Positions 36,408-47,765 of a stretch of DNA of 64,000 nt are shown here, piece after piece. Numbering within the stretch: position 1 is the first letter of the stretch; each line of letters opens with the position of its first letter. Source of the stretch: Acidihalobacter aeolianus (lineage in GTDB: Bacteria > Pseudomonadota > Gammaproteobacteria > DSM-5130 > Acidihalobacteraceae). A program made the position numbers and the translations under genes. The DNA lies in contig NZ_CP017448.1 of the NCBI RefSeq assembly GCF_001753165.1, positions 1,506,462-1,570,461 of the forward strand, given 5' to 3'. The notes beneath the pieces were generated by a model. The model was not told where the DNA came from. It worked only from the letters and a program-made list of their open reading frames with translations, and made no database searches.

Positions 36408-37814
36408 TCATCGACCACCCTTGCCCAAGAGAATCACTTCAACAGTGCCTATAAGAATATAGATGTCAAGAACCAGGTTGGCATTCTTTACGTAATAAAG
36501 ATCGAACTGAAGTTTCTCCATCGCATCCCGCTCATTTGCACCATAGGGATACGATAGCTGAGCCCATCCGGTGATTCCCGGTCTGACACGATGCCTTAAG
36601 TCGTAGTAATTGATCAGTTTACGCAGATCCTCAACAAATTCTGGGCGTTCAGGGCGGGGCCCAACTAAGCTCATGTCTTCCCTTATAACATTGATCAGTT
36701 GGGGTAGTTCATCGATGCGGTATTTTCTTAGGAAAGAGCCTACGCGGGTTACACGGCTATCTTTTGTTCCTGCCCACTTTGCCTTGCCGTCGGCTTCCGC
36801 ATCAACGCGCATACTGCGAAGTTTGATGATCTTGAAGGGTTGGCCGTATAAACCGATCCTGGTTTGTCGGTAAAACACAGGTGCGCCCAATCCCTCTTCA
36901 ACCCAAATGGCGATGGCTGCAAGAATGAGCAAGGGCCACGCTACGATTAGCATCGCCAGACTGAGTCCAAGATCAATGATTCTTTTGGGAACCTCGTTGT
37001 AGCGATTTTGATCGAAACCCTCGGAGAATATGATCGAAGAGGGGCTCATCAAATCCGTTTTCAGTTTACCCATGTACCGTTCATAAAAAGATAAAGCGTC
37101 TGACGTTTGGATGCCGTCAAGGCGAAGATTGAGGAAAGCATCCAAAGGTAGTTTTAGCCGGCGCTCATCGGGTATTACTACAATTTCGTCAACGTGCTGG
37201 GTATGGCATAAATCCTCAAGATCGGCGGGCGTGGTTTCTAGCAATGGCTCACCAATAACTTTTATGGGTTCATTGGGTACTGGTATGCAGCCTACTATAT
37301 GAAATAGCCTGCGATCGGCCTTACGTTGCATTCTTTCAAGTAAACTTTGTGCACTTTCCCCTGCGCCATAGAAGAGGATCCTTCGTTTAAAAAAAGTTTG
37401 ATCCAAGGCGGAGATAAAAATAATGTGTGTGACAGAAATTCCAATGAATGCGAGCAAGTCTGCCAAGGCCATAACCCCTCGCGTGATATCAAGGGGAGGG
37501 AAGAAATAGTAAAGTACTGATAGGACTATCGACGCGAGACCCATTCCGACCAATATTTGCAGGATGATCTGATCCATCGTCCCGCGAAGTTGATTTCGAT
37601 ATAGCCCAATTGCAAAGAGACTCAGTATGATCACCGCAGTGAAGACCAATGCATGCGGAGGTAGCGTGCTGTATGTCGTTACATGGGTGGCGTCAAGTTT
37701 GGAAAGTGTGAAATCTGATAGATAAACTGAGCCGAAAGAGATTGCCATCTGAAACAGAATCAGAAGCACCACGCCTCTGGAGAGGTGGTTGCCAAAATTC
37801 TTTCTTCTTATCAT
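36408..37814 (-). CDS. XrtA-associated undecaprenyl-phosphate sugar transferase
   Basis: A 468-residue polyprenyl-phosphate glycosyl-1-phosphate transferase of the PEP-CTERM type (TIGR03013-like). Four N-terminal helices (to about residue 140) are followed by a nucleotide-binding-like domain (RILFYGAGESAQSLLER, EIVVIPDERR) and the bacterial sugar-transferase domain from residue 280: RIIDLGLSLAMLIVAWPLL, FYRQTRIGLYGQPFKIIKLRSM, RIDELPQLINVIREDMSLVGPRPERPEF, RPGITGWAQLSY. It begins exopolysaccharide repeat assembly by putting the first sugar phosphate on the lipid carrier. It heads the minus-strand run prsK-prsR-prsT. Confidence 0.93.
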   Translation of the reverse strand: MIRRKNFGNHLSRGVVLLILFQMAISFGSVYLSDFTLSKLDATHVTTYSTLPPHALVFTAVIILSLFAIGLYRNQLRGTMDQIILQILVGMGLASIVLSVLYYFFPPLDITRGVMALADLLAFIGISVTHIIFISALDQTFFKRRILFYGAGESAQSLLERMQRKADRRLFHIVGCIPVPNEPIKVIGEPLLETTPADLEDLCHTQHVDEIVVIPDERRLKLPLDAFLNLRLDGIQTSDALSFYERYMGKLKTDLMSPSSIIFSEGFDQNRYNEVPKRIIDLGLSLAMLIVAWPLLILAAIAIWVEEGLGAPVFYRQTRIGLYGQPFKIIKLRSMRVDAEADGKAKWAGTKDSRVTRVGSFLRKYRIDELPQLINVIREDMSLVGPRPERPEFVEDLRKLINYYDLRHRVRPGITGWAQLSYPYGANERDAMEKLQFDLYYVKNANLVLDIYILIGTVEVILLGKGGR

Positions 37815-38248
37815 TAGTCGCCTGGTTTCCTAGCTACCGTGCTGTTGCAGAAGTCCATTTCCTTCGCGTAGTTGCCGTATTGCTGAGGTGTTGAGGTCAG
37901 AGCAATGGTGGGACAGCATATCTAGCATCCTTTCCATTCGAGTGGAAACTTAGCGTAATACCCATACCACTACATGGTTGATGCGGTAATTGCAAGATAG
38001 GCGAGCGTTCACTCTTCAAGATGCCGTGGTGGTGCAACTTAACGCATTCACGTGACCTACGCGTGAAAAGTAGACAGCATCTGGACAAGGCTTGTCTAGT
38101 CTTAAATTTTAGCAAGCGGCTCTTGTACCGAAGAAATGGGCATCCTTATTGACATGCCACGCAGTTGTGTCGTATTAATTCAATTGTCGCGCATCGCAAG
38201 TGATTATGCGCGGTATGTGCTTTCATATACATAGCGGATGGCGATATA
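37815..38248. other. Divergent intergenic region
   Basis: About 430 bases between the sugar transferase and cysD genes, which point apart. Promoters for both must lie here. I looked for sigma-54 -24/-12 elements on both strands and found none, and see no hairpin or small RNA. Confidence 0.5.
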
Positions 38249-39691
38249 ATGCAAATCGCGACAGAGTTGTACGGCCTGGATGCTTGTCGGGTTTGGGATA
38301 CACATCTCGCTTATCAGTCCCTTAAATCGCAGGGATTGGCGGATACCAAACGCACCGCAGAGCGCCGGCTTAATAGCTTATGCATGCTGCCTACTCTGTT
38401 GTTGCCCGAGGATCTCGCGGATTCATGTGGTGCAAAACCCACGCGCTCTGTATTGAGTTGGGAAATTGAGAAGGTTCGTAAGGCGCGCAAACGCGTACTT
38501 TTTGTACAACTTGCCAAACTGCCTGGAGGCAATGCTTGTCTGCATGTGAATGATGCTAGAGGAGGGCGTTACTGGATGCCATTTAACGGTCCCAGTCCGG
38601 CAAATGGTGATGTATTCAGAGCCCTGGAATCATTGAGGGTGCATATCGGGAAGGAACTCGCCCTTTTCCCACATGGTGAGCTTATAGATTTGTTCCAATC
38701 AATGGATACCTTACCGGATGGGGTATCTACCCATTTACTATCTTATCCCCCGCGCCCACTGAATTTTCCTTCACAAAAGCCTGGTGTTCGGACCATGACA
38801 CCCCACTTGCGTCGCCTTGAGTCAGAAAGCATACATATCATACGTGAGGCTGTTGCGGGTGCTGAACGCCCTGTCATGCTTTACTCTCTAGGTAAAGACA
38901 GTTGTGTCATGCTACATCTTGCACGCAAAGCATTTTATCCCTCGAAACCCCCATTTCCACTGCTGCATGTGGATACACGATGGAAGTTTCGTGAGATGTA
39001 TATGTTTCGTGAATGGATGGCTAAACAAAGTGGCATGCAGCTGCTGTTGCATATCAATCCGGAAGCAATCGCTAAAAATATAAACCCATTCGATCATGGG
39101 GCGACCCTGCATACGACCATTACTAAAACGGAGGGTCTTAAACAGGCATTGGACGAGCATCGTTTCGATATTGTGTTTGGCGGTGCGCGTCGTGATGAGG
39201 AAAAATCACGTGCGAAAGAAAGAATATTTTCTTTTCGTACATCCAAACATAGATGGGATCCTAAAAATCAGCGACCTGAATTATGGAATGTATATAACAC
39301 TCGAAAGCGATCTGGGGAGAGCATTCGGGTATTCCCCTTGTCTAACTGGACTGAGTTGGATATTTGGCAATACATTTATCAGCAGGATATACCTGTGGTT
39401 CCATTGTATTTTGCGAAGCCGAGGCCAGTCATTCGACGTGATGGTCTAATTGTTGTCATCGATGATGACCGCATGCCCATCTTGCCCAGTGAATCGATCG
39501 AGCAAATGACTGTCAGGTTCCGTAGCCTGGGCTGTTATCCCTTAACTGGTGCGATTGAGTCTGAGGCGACCTCTGTACCAGAAATCATACTAGAGTTACT
39601 ACATGCGAATCAGTCCGAGCGCCAGGGACGTGCTATCGACAGCGAAGCATCTGCGAGTATGGAGATCAAGAAGCAAGAAGGATACTTCTAA
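38249..39691 (+). CDS. cysD: Sulfate adenylyltransferase subunit 2 (CysD) with N-terminal extension
   Basis: The C-terminal 300 residues are Cys[17 protein letters not shown], the PP-loop [55 protein letters not shown] and [12 protein letters not shown]. It makes APS from sulfate and ATP together with CysN. CysD is normally about 300 residues and starts at MTPHLRRLE, here an ATG at 38795. The 182 residues before it run in the same frame with no stop ([20 protein letters not shown] at the start) and no good binding site is seen at 38795, so a fusion is likely. The extension is not recognised. The next gene starts in the stop codon (TAATG). Confidence 0.87.
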   Translation: MQIATELYGLDACRVWDTHLAYQSLKSQGLADTKRTAERRLNSLCMLPTLLLPEDLADSCGAKPTRSVLSWEIEKVRKARKRVLFVQLAKLPGGNACLHVNDARGGRYWMPFNGPSPANGDVFRALESLRVHIGKELALFPHGELIDLFQSMDTLPDGVSTHLLSYPPRPLNFPSQKPGVRTMTPHLRRLESESIHIIREAVAGAERPVMLYSLGKDSCVMLHLARKAFYPSKPPFPLLHVDTRWKFREMYMFREWMAKQSGMQLLLHINPEAIAKNINPFDHGATLHTTITKTEGLKQALDEHRFDIVFGGARRDEEKSRAKERIFSFRTSKHRWDPKNQRPELWNVYNTRKRSGESIRVFPLSNWTELDIWQYIYQQDIPVVPLYFAKPRPVIRRDGLIVVIDDDRMPILPSESIEQMTVRFRSLGCYPLTGAIESEATSVPEIILELLHANQSERQGRAIDSEASASMEIKKQEGYF

Positions 39692-41616
39692 TGGCAAGGT
39701 CACGACGTAAGGAAGCTGCATCCCAATCAGCTAGTCAGTTAACAGAACAGCGCGAGACTCTGGAGGATTTTCTGAACCGAGAAAATTCTCAGGATCTCCT
39801 GCGGTTTATTACCTGTGGAAGCGTGGATGATGGTAAAAGCACGCTGATTGGTCGTTTGCTGTGGGAGTCTCAGCTCTTATTTGAAGATCAGTTGGCTGCT
39901 TTGCGAGTCGAATCGAATCGCTTCGGAACTCAGGATCAAGGTATAGACTTTGCTCTCCTGGTTGATGGGCTGGCGGCCGAGCGGGAACAAGGCATCACGA
40001 TAGACGTCGCTTACCGGTTCTTCGCTACCAAGCGGCGCAAGTTCATCGTTGCAGACACGCCCGGTCACGAACAGTACACACGTAATATGATAACGGGTGC
40101 CTCTACCGCGGATGTTGCTTTGTTACTGGTCGATGCACGTCATGGCGTGCAAGTTCAAACTAGACGCCACGCGTATCTTGCTTCACTGATGGGAATACGT
40201 CAGGTTGTTCTGGTTGTAAACAAACTGGATCTGCTCGACTTCGATCAGCAGGTATTCTTGAAAATTAGTGATGAATTCAGGAAATTCTCAACAAAGCTCG
40301 CGTTTGATACGGTTACACCTATTCCTATCAGTGCATTGCAGGGCGATAACATCGTAGCCCGTTCTCCAAGAACGCCCTGGTACGTGGGTCCAACCCTCAT
40401 GGGATATCTTGAAACGGTTGATCATCTGGCGAACGCGCAATCTGACCGATTTGTGTTTCCCGTGCAGTGGGTAAATAGACCGGACTTAAACTTTCGCGGA
40501 TTCAGTGGAACCGTGGTTGAAGGACGCGTGTCGATTGGAGATGAAATTCGACTGCCACGTAATGGGCAGATGGCGACTATTAAAGATATTGTAACTTTTG
40601 ATGGTGCGCTAGCGGAAGCCGGCACTGGTGATGCCATTACTTTGGTCCTGGACAGGGAAATTGACATTTCGAGAGGAGATGTGATTTCTGAAAGCCATCA
40701 CCCGATAGAGACAACGGATCAGTTTGAGGCGACATTGGTATGGTTGGCCGAAGAACCGGGGCTAATTGGTAGAAACTATGAAATCAAACTGGCTACTCAA
40801 ACTGCAGCAGCTTCGATAACTGCAATAAAATACAAGCTGGATGTTAATACGCTTGCACATGAAGCTTCTACACAATTGTCACTAAATGATATTTGCAGCT
40901 GTAACTTATCGCTGGGCAAGCCCTTAGCCTATGACGCATACCTGGCATCAAAGACGCTAGGGGGATTCATCCTGATCGACCGGTTCAGTAATGCAACGGT
41001 GGCGGCCGGCATGATCAAACATTCTCTCCGCCGATCCCAAAACATTCATCGCCAGGACCTTGCAGTAACCATCGCGGAGCGTGAACGACTTAATGGGCAT
41101 AAGGCCCAAGTTATTTGGTTTACTGGCCTGTCTGGTTCAGGCAAATCTACGTTGGCCAATGCTTTGGAGGTGGCCTTGCATGCACAAGGTCTACGAACGT
41201 ATATCCTGGATGGTGACAACATCCGTCATGGCCTGAACAAGGATCTCGGCTTCACCGATGCCGATCGCGTGGAGAACATCCGTAGGGTCGCTGAGGTCGC
41301 AAAATTAATGGTAGATGCCGGCCTTATTGTGATGACGGCATTCATTTCTCCTTTCAGGCAAGAACGCGAGATGGCTCGCGAGTTGATTGGTGAGGATCGA
41401 TTTATCGAGGTCTTTGTAGACACGCCTCTGGAAATCTGTGAACAGCGCGATCCTAAGGGCTTGTATAAGAAAGCGAGGCTCGGCCAAATACCCAATATGA
41501 CGGGTATTAATAGTGTCTATGAAACTCCGGTTTCACCAAATATCGTAATTGGCCACCAAGATAACAAACCGCTATCCGAAGCAGTCGGCGATTTGGTAAG
41601 GGCCCTGGAATCCTAG
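39691..41616 (+). CDS. cysNC: Bifunctional CysN-CysC: ATP sulfurylase GTPase subunit and APS kinase
   Basis: A 641-residue NodQ-like protein. The first 420 residues are an EF-Tu-type GTPase: [39 protein letters not shown]. The last 190 residues are APS kinase with [39 protein letters not shown] and [14 protein letters not shown]. With CysD it turns sulfate into PAPS. Since no PAPS reductase is near and a sulfotransferase is at 6.3 kb, the pathway may serve sulfation of a polysaccharide rather than cysteine synthesis; this is inference. It overlaps cysD by one base. Confidence 0.95.
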   Translation: MARSRRKEAASQSASQLTEQRETLEDFLNRENSQDLLRFITCGSVDDGKSTLIGRLLWESQLLFEDQLAALRVESNRFGTQDQGIDFALLVDGLAAEREQGITIDVAYRFFATKRRKFIVADTPGHEQYTRNMITGASTADVALLLVDARHGVQVQTRRHAYLASLMGIRQVVLVVNKLDLLDFDQQVFLKISDEFRKFSTKLAFDTVTPIPISALQGDNIVARSPRTPWYVGPTLMGYLETVDHLANAQSDRFVFPVQWVNRPDLNFRGFSGTVVEGRVSIGDEIRLPRNGQMATIKDIVTFDGALAEAGTGDAITLVLDREIDISRGDVISESHHPIETTDQFEATLVWLAEEPGLIGRNYEIKLATQTAAASITAIKYKLDVNTLAHEASTQLSLNDICSCNLSLGKPLAYDAYLASKTLGGFILIDRFSNATVAAGMIKHSLRRSQNIHRQDLAVTIAERERLNGHKAQVIWFTGLSGSGKSTLANALEVALHAQGLRTYILDGDNIRHGLNKDLGFTDADRVENIRRVAEVAKLMVDAGLIVMTAFISPFRQEREMARELIGEDRFIEVFVDTPLEICEQRDPKGLYKKARLGQIPNMTGINSVYETPVSPNIVIGHQDNKPLSEAVGDLVRALES

Positions 41617-41706
41617 CCGCTCTAAGACGACAGTCAACGGATTGATGGCCGCCCTGACCCTAACTTACGCACTTTGTCAAAAGCTGATTGTTGACCGCTG
41701 CCCATA

Positions 41707-43239
<1,533 letters not shown>

Positions 43240-44241
43240 TCATAGGGGCAGTCGTAAAGCGAGATCCAGCATGCGTCGAGCGTAAGCTGCCTCATTGTCA
43301 TACCAGCACTGAAGTTTAACCATGCGTTCACCCACTACACGGGTCGATTGCGCATGCAATATGCTGGAGTGGAGATCGCCAATGATGTCGCTGGATACTA
43401 GGTCATCCTCGCTGTAACCGAGAATGCCTGCCAACGGACCGGCCGCAGCCTCGCGGAATGTGCTATTCAGCGATTCCGCCGTGGCTGGTTTCTTGAGAAG
43501 GGCAGTGATGTCCGTGATGGCACCGTCGATCACAGGCGCACGAATCGCCAGTGCACGCAGGCGGCCCTCGAGTTCCGGCAGGACCTGCACGGTGGCGATA
43601 TCGGAGCCGGTACTGGTCGGAATGAGGTTCACTGCGGCAGCGCGACCACGGATCTTCTTCTTGGCTGGGCGATCCACGGTACCTTGCGTGGCGGTGTACG
43701 CATGTACGGTGGTGACCATCGCCATCTCAACGCCGAAATGGTCGAGGAGGACTTTCATCGGTGGCACCAAGGAGTTTGTGGTGCACGATGCGTTCGAAAT
43801 GATCTGATGGCGCGCCGGATCGAATACCCGTTCGTTCACGCCGACGATGACGGTCATGTCCGCATCCTTGGAAGGTGCGCCGATGACGACACGGCGAGCC
43901 CCGGCAGCAAGATGGGCAGCAGCAGCATCCCGTGCTGTAAATAGACCCGTGCATTCGTAGACCACGTCTACCCCCAGATCCTTCCAGGGAAGTTGGGCTG
44001 GGTCCTTGATGGCGCTAATCATGATCTCCCGACCATTGAGCTTCAGGCTCTCCGGCGCGGCTTCCACGACGAAAGGGGCCCGACCATGGGCCGAATCGTA
44101 GCGGATGAGGTAAGCGAGATCGTCTGTGGGTACGAGGTCATTGGCCGCGACGATTTCGACCTGGCCATCGCTCAGGTCCATGTAATGACGCAGGATCAGG
44201 CGGCCGATGCGGCCAAGTCCGTTGATGGCAATACGTTTCAT
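43240..44241 (-). CDS. gap: Glyceraldehyde-3-phosphate dehydrogenase
   Basis: A 333-residue enzyme of glycolysis/Calvin cycle. RIAINGLGRIGRLILRHY at the start binds NAD(P), the catalytic cysteine is in ISNASCTTNSLVPPMKV near residue 150, and TVHAYTATQGTVD, RGRAAAVNLIPTSTGSD and VKLQCWYDNEAAYARRM complete the family pattern. The ATG at 44241 is set by GGAGGTTGCC just before it; an in-frame ATG 16 codons earlier has no support. The gene lies 85 bases after the dihydrolipoamide-dehydrogenase-like gene on the same strand and may be cotranscribed. Cofactor preference (NAD or NADP) is unproven. Confidence 0.94.
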   Translation of the reverse strand: MKRIAINGLGRIGRLILRHYMDLSDGQVEIVAANDLVPTDDLAYLIRYDSAHGRAPFVVEAAPESLKLNGREIMISAIKDPAQLPWKDLGVDVVYECTGLFTARDAAAAHLAAGARRVVIGAPSKDADMTVIVGVNERVFDPARHQIISNASCTTNSLVPPMKVLLDHFGVEMAMVTTVHAYTATQGTVDRPAKKKIRGRAAAVNLIPTSTGSDIATVQVLPELEGRLRALAIRAPVIDGAITDITALLKKPATAESLNSTFREAAAGPLAGILGYSEDDLVSSDIIGDLHSSILHAQSTRVVGERMVKLQCWYDNEAAYARRMLDLALRLPL

Positions 44242-44326
44242 GGCAACCTCCATGGGCTGGTTGGGCAATGCGGCCGGGATGCTCCGCAATGGATTTGAAC
44301 CGCATCCATGCGCTACGAGGTGTGAT

Positions 44327-45706
44327 TCAGAACAATCGACGGGCTGCTTTCGAGATACCTTCGCTGGCCATCGGGTGCTGGTCGCAGAACGCCGCCAGGT
44401 CGCGTGCGGTCAATCCCTTGGACACGGCCAACCCGATCTGCCCGATCAGCTGACCGGCGTCGATCCCGAGCACCCATCCACCCATCAGGCGCAGGCTGCC
44501 TGGCTCGAAAAACAGACGCAGTTCACCATCCGGCTCGTCGTATATCTGCGCGCGCGAGTCCTCAGCGAAGACATATGCTGCTTCAATGGCCTCGCGTCCC
44601 ATAGCCTGTAGTGCGGCGCGTGTCCGCCCCACATAGGCAGCGGCGGGGAGGGTGAAGATCGTTGTCGGTACACTGTTGAAATCGAAATAATCCATCGGGG
44701 CCCTGTCGCCGCCAAGGATGTTGCGCGCTGCGGTCAAGGACTGTCCGACCGCGGCATGAAACAGAGGAACTCGACCATTGACATCACCGCAGGCATAGAT
44801 ATGCGGTACCGAGGTGCGCAGAGTGGAGTCCACCATGATCCGGCCTCGCTCGACCTGAACGCCCAGGGCTTCGAGCCCCTCGGGAATGACCGGATGCCTC
44901 CCTGCGGCCATCAGCACGGCATCTGCGGCAAGTACCTCGTCACCCTCAGTAGTACGGAAGCTCACTTTCAGAACGGCGGCTGTCGTGGGCTCGATCGAGG
45001 CGACCTCCGCGCCGGTGATCATGCGGATCGTCGGGTCCAGAAGCGGCGTCAACCCAGCGACGAAGTCGGGGTCGATCCCAGGAAGCAGCTGCTGTTGCTG
45101 TTCGAGCAGCGTGACCTCGCTACCCAGTGCATGGAGGATGCTGGCGGTTTCTAGGCCGATATAACCACCGCCAATGATAATGAGGCGACGAGGCAGTGAC
45201 TGCATGGTCGGATTCAGCGCGAACAAGTCCCGCGAGGTCATGCAGTGCTCTGCCCCAGGGATAGGGGGCACGAAGATATCGGCCCCAGTTGCGATGATGA
45301 TGTGCTCGGCACGATAGCTCTTCGTGCCACTGTCGTTCTCGACCACGACCGTATTCGCGTCCTGGAATCGTGCCCGCCCTTGGATCAGGCTTAACTTGGC
45401 GGATAATTTTTCAAGTTCGGCGGCGTGTTGGGTATAGCGCGTACGCTGAACTCGATCCTTGTGCGTCATGATGTGTGCCAGATCGATTTCGGTGCTCCTC
45501 CCCAAACCGAAACGACTGGCCTGCCGGCTGAGCTCCGCATATTCGCGCACCGCCTTGGATGGTACGCAGCCTTCAGCCAGGCAGTTGCCGCTCATCACTC
45601 CCTTTGGATCGACCATCAGTACCTGACGCCCGGCTCGGGCAAGCCGGAAGGCCGCGGGATAGGCGCCACCACCGGCGCCCAGGGTGATTACGTCGACCTG
45701 CTGCAC
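44327..45706 (-). CDS. Dihydrolipoamide dehydrogenase-like disulfide oxidoreductase
   Basis: A 459-residue FAD enzyme of the pyridine nucleotide-disulfide class. FAD loop ITLGAGGGAYPAAFRLARAG, redox pair GNCLAEGCVPSKAV (Cys-x4-Cys), NAD loop IIIGGGYIGLETASIL, IYACGDVNGRVPLFHAA and the C-terminal DQHPMASEGISKA holding the catalytic His-Glu. That is the full catalytic set of lipoamide dehydrogenase, but no 2-oxoacid dehydrogenase partner is in the window, so it could instead serve a glycine-cleavage system, mercuric reductase-like role or another lipoyl protein. It lies directly upstream of gap. Confidence 0.87.
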   Translation of the reverse strand: MQQVDVITLGAGGGAYPAAFRLARAGRQVLMVDPKGVMSGNCLAEGCVPSKAVREYAELSRQASRFGLGRSTEIDLAHIMTHKDRVQRTRYTQHAAELEKLSAKLSLIQGRARFQDANTVVVENDSGTKSYRAEHIIIATGADIFVPPIPGAEHCMTSRDLFALNPTMQSLPRRLIIIGGGYIGLETASILHALGSEVTLLEQQQQLLPGIDPDFVAGLTPLLDPTIRMITGAEVASIEPTTAAVLKVSFRTTEGDEVLAADAVLMAAGRHPVIPEGLEALGVQVERGRIMVDSTLRTSVPHIYACGDVNGRVPLFHAAVGQSLTAARNILGGDRAPMDYFDFNSVPTTIFTLPAAAYVGRTRAALQAMGREAIEAAYVFAEDSRAQIYDEPDGELRLFFEPGSLRLMGGWVLGIDAGQLIGQIGLAVSKGLTARDLAAFCDQHPMASEGISKAARRLF

Positions 45707-45869
45707 GTTTGTCTCCTCTCATGATAGAAAACCGTTAGATTGGGGAAAAAGGAAGAGCGATTAACCGCATCGGAAGTCGCTAAGCGCCGTGAATACGGCG
45801 GCACTTCATGCAATCAATTGAACAAATCCTTTTATATGCAGATCATCAAAAGACGGTTGGATCTGTGCA

Positions 45870-45899
45870 GCGCCCGCCGCCGTTGTTTGCGGCGGGCGC
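45870..45899. terminator. GC-rich hairpin after the membrane-protein gene
   Basis: GCGCCCGCCGC and its exact complement with an eight-base loop, 30 bases past the stop of the minus-strand gene at 45929. No T run follows on either strand, so it may act as a terminator or mRNA end only. Confidence 0.5.
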
Positions 45900-45928
45900 G
45901 CCTGTTACTTGTTACATGCGTCAATCGT

Positions 45929-46582
45929 CTAACCCTTGATGGCACCGAATAGACGACCACCAATGGCTGAACCGCTTAGGCCGAGAGATGCACCGATAGC
46001 CAGGAAGGCCACTAGGGTCAGCACCATGCTGTCGACCCCAATAAGACCCAAGATACCGAGTACTACGGCAGCCATACCGACCAAAACCTGAGTCATGGCT
46101 GATCCATTAACCAGTTCGCGAGCCACATGCAATGCCGTACCCTCAAACTCCTCGGTTGCTGCGGCGATGCGCAGCGCGTTGAGACGTTGCGTGGTAGCGC
46201 TGCTCAGAATGAGCGCCGTGCCAACGACCACCGCCGCCGCAGGCATCAACACGGTGGCATCAAGCCCCAATACCGAAAGGATGCCAAGCACGACAGCCGT
46301 CAGACCACCAATCAGTTCTACACTCATGCCCATGTCGATGTTGATCTGCTGCAACTTATCCGGGGCGATGCGTGCAATCAGTTTTTTGTGTTCCGCACTG
46401 ATAGCTGCACCCTCAAACAACAAGCCAACGCCGACAGCCAATCCAGATATAGCAAGCAGCAGCTCCGGGAACACATGGGCAAGGCCTATGATCGTAAGAA
46501 CCACAGCACCAATGCCACTGATCGCCTCGACACCCGCTCCGGCGACCAGACCTTCTTTCATATGTAAATCCATCTGGTTCAT
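45929..46582 (-). CDS. Polytopic membrane protein of unknown function
   Basis: A 217-residue protein with six likely helices, for example GVEAISGIGAVVLTIIGLAHVF, LLLAISGLAVGVGLLFEGAA, LIGGLTAVVLGILSVLGL, VLMPAAAVVVGTALIL, MTQVLVGMAAVVLGILGLIGV and LTLVAFLAIGASLGLSG. Two halves appear related (GxxAVVLGILxxxGxD occurs twice), suggesting an internal duplication. The ATG at 46582 follows GGAGGATTAAATC. No family is recognised and no neighbour hints at a role; transport or stress roles are only guesses. Confidence 0.75.
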   Translation of the reverse strand: MNQMDLHMKEGLVAGAGVEAISGIGAVVLTIIGLAHVFPELLLAISGLAVGVGLLFEGAAISAEHKKLIARIAPDKLQQINIDMGMSVELIGGLTAVVLGILSVLGLDATVLMPAAAVVVGTALILSSATTQRLNALRIAAATEEFEGTALHVARELVNGSAMTQVLVGMAAVVLGILGLIGVDSMVLTLVAFLAIGASLGLSGSAIGGRLFGAIKG

Positions 46583-46956
46583 GATTTAATCCTCCGAGTG
46601 GTCATGCATTTGTGATGCGTGACTACTCTTGTCCTTGTTCATAAAATTAGTGTGACAAACGGAGCGCGTGTTTCCTTATTCGCGACCCTATTTTGCTTTA
46701 GGTCATTATTGCGCGGAGTTGTCCATCAAAACACCGAAACACGCGCGTCGACAAGACTTGCACATGGCGACTCCATGAGCTGTAACTTGCGTTATAAGCA
46801 GGGATTTCTTATGTCTTGGACAAATACATTGATAAGTGACCGCTGTGTTTTAACGGCATTTAAAATGCATGGTAATTAAGTAGGCACAAGCTTATTTATC
46901 AAAGCCATCTGACTCACGGGTTTGTGTTGTTCCTGGTGTTAAGGTCTAGCCGTTGC
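46583..46956. other. Intergenic stretch before hicAB
   Basis: About 370 bases, AT-rich towards hicA. A plus-strand frame of 86 codons (46619-46879) shows no domain. Nothing else is seen apart from the operator dyad that begins at 46957. Confidence 0.4.
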
Positions 46957-46980
46957 TTATCGGACGTTATTGTCCGATAA
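46957..46980 (+). promoter_or_regulatory. hicAB operator dyad
   Basis: TTATCGGAC, six-base spacer, GTCCGATAA: a perfect inverted repeat ending eight bases before the chosen hicA ATG. HicB antitoxins bind such sites to repress their own operon. Confidence 0.6.
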
Positions 46981-46987
46981 TGCCTCG

Positions 46988-47200
46988 ATGAAAGGAAACG
47001 AGTTCATCCGCAGGGTCAAAGCCCTTGGGAAGAAGAACGGTTTTGAGGTTTCCGTGGATGCCGGTCGCGGTAAGGGGAGTCATCAGACGCTCTACTACGG
47101 CAGCACGTTCACCATCGTTCGCAACCCAAAGGATGAACTCAAGACAGGGACGTTCCGGGCCATGTGCGCCCAGCTTGGTATCGATCCCCGTGATCTGTGA
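46988..47200 (+). CDS. hicA: HicA-family mRNA interferase toxin
   Basis: A 70-residue toxin. The dsRNA-binding-like fold is seen in GNEFIRRVKALGKKNGFEVS, the catalytic histidine in GRGKGSHQTLYYG, and TGTFRAMCAQLGIDP closes the domain, all as in HicA. HicA cuts mRNA and is held by HicB. I chose the ATG at 46988; a TTG at 46970 would overlap the operator. The antitoxin starts eight bases after the stop. The pair is intact, so it should be functional. Confidence 0.85.
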   Translation: MKGNEFIRRVKALGKKNGFEVSVDAGRGKGSHQTLYYGSTFTIVRNPKDELKTGTFRAMCAQLGIDPRDL

Positions 47201-47207
47201 GGTCAAC

Positions 47208-47693
47208 ATGAATACATTTGAATATGCAGTGGCATTGACGCCCGATGAAGAGGGCGGGTTCGTCGTGACCTGCCGCGATCTGCCGCAGTTGGTGACGCAA
47301 GGCGAAGATGTGGCCGATGCGCTGCGAGAAGCCGCTGACGCGATGGATGAGGTGTTCGCCGCTTATATGAAGGGGCGTCTATCTTTCCCTATCCCCTCGC
47401 GTGTGCGCGCTGGTGAGTACCCGGTGTCACCCCCGGCGGAGACCGTTGCCAAGGCCGCGCTCTATGTCGCCATGCGCGAGGCCGACATCAGTAACGTGCA
47501 GCTCGCAGCCCGCTTGGGCGTGGACGAAAAAGAGGTCCGCCGTCTGCTCGACCCGCACTATGCATCGAAGCTGCCGCGCATCGCGCAGGCCGTCGCTGCG
47601 CTGGGTAAACGGCTCGTCATCAGCCTCGATGCGGCTACGTTGGAATCAGCAAAACCACCAGTATCAAAGGCCCGTCGTGTTGTCAGGGTTTAA
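47208..47693 (+). CDS. hicB: HicB-family antitoxin
   Basis: A 161-residue antitoxin. The N-terminal partial RNase H-like fold begins FEYAVALTPDEEGGFVVTCRDLPQLVTQGED and continues ALREAADAMDEVFAAYM; this part neutralises HicA. The C-terminal half has a helix-turn-helix (NVQLAARLGVDEKEVRRLLDP) for operator binding. GTGAGGTCAAC precedes the ATG at 47208. It is the second gene of the operon behind the dyad at 46957. Confidence 0.88.
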   Translation: MNTFEYAVALTPDEEGGFVVTCRDLPQLVTQGEDVADALREAADAMDEVFAAYMKGRLSFPIPSRVRAGEYPVSPPAETVAKAALYVAMREADISNVQLAARLGVDEKEVRRLLDPHYASKLPRIAQAVAALGKRLVISLDAATLESAKPPVSKARRVVRV

Positions 47694-47709
47694 TGGCATG
47701 CGCTTTCAC

Positions 47710-47729
47710 CACCCCACGAACGTGGGGTG
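47710..47729. repeat. Short perfect hairpin after hicB
   Basis: CACCCCACG, AA, CGTGGGGTG. It lies 17 bases past the hicB stop and has no T run. It could limit read-through or be a lone mobile repeat; only one copy is seen in the window. Confidence 0.4.
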
Positions 47730-47765
47730 CATCCTGCGGGCTCGCTGACGGCATGAACGCTTTTG

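Noticed and set aside
40801-41616. Separate APS kinase gene after cysN
   Set aside because: The kinase is in the same frame as the GTPase part with no stop or start between them, so it is one bifunctional protein.
47710-47729. Hairpin CACCCCACG-AA-CGTGGGGTG as a CRISPR repeat for the Cas1 remnant
   Set aside because: Only one copy is present and no spaced repeats occur anywhere between 46.6 and 53.6 kb.
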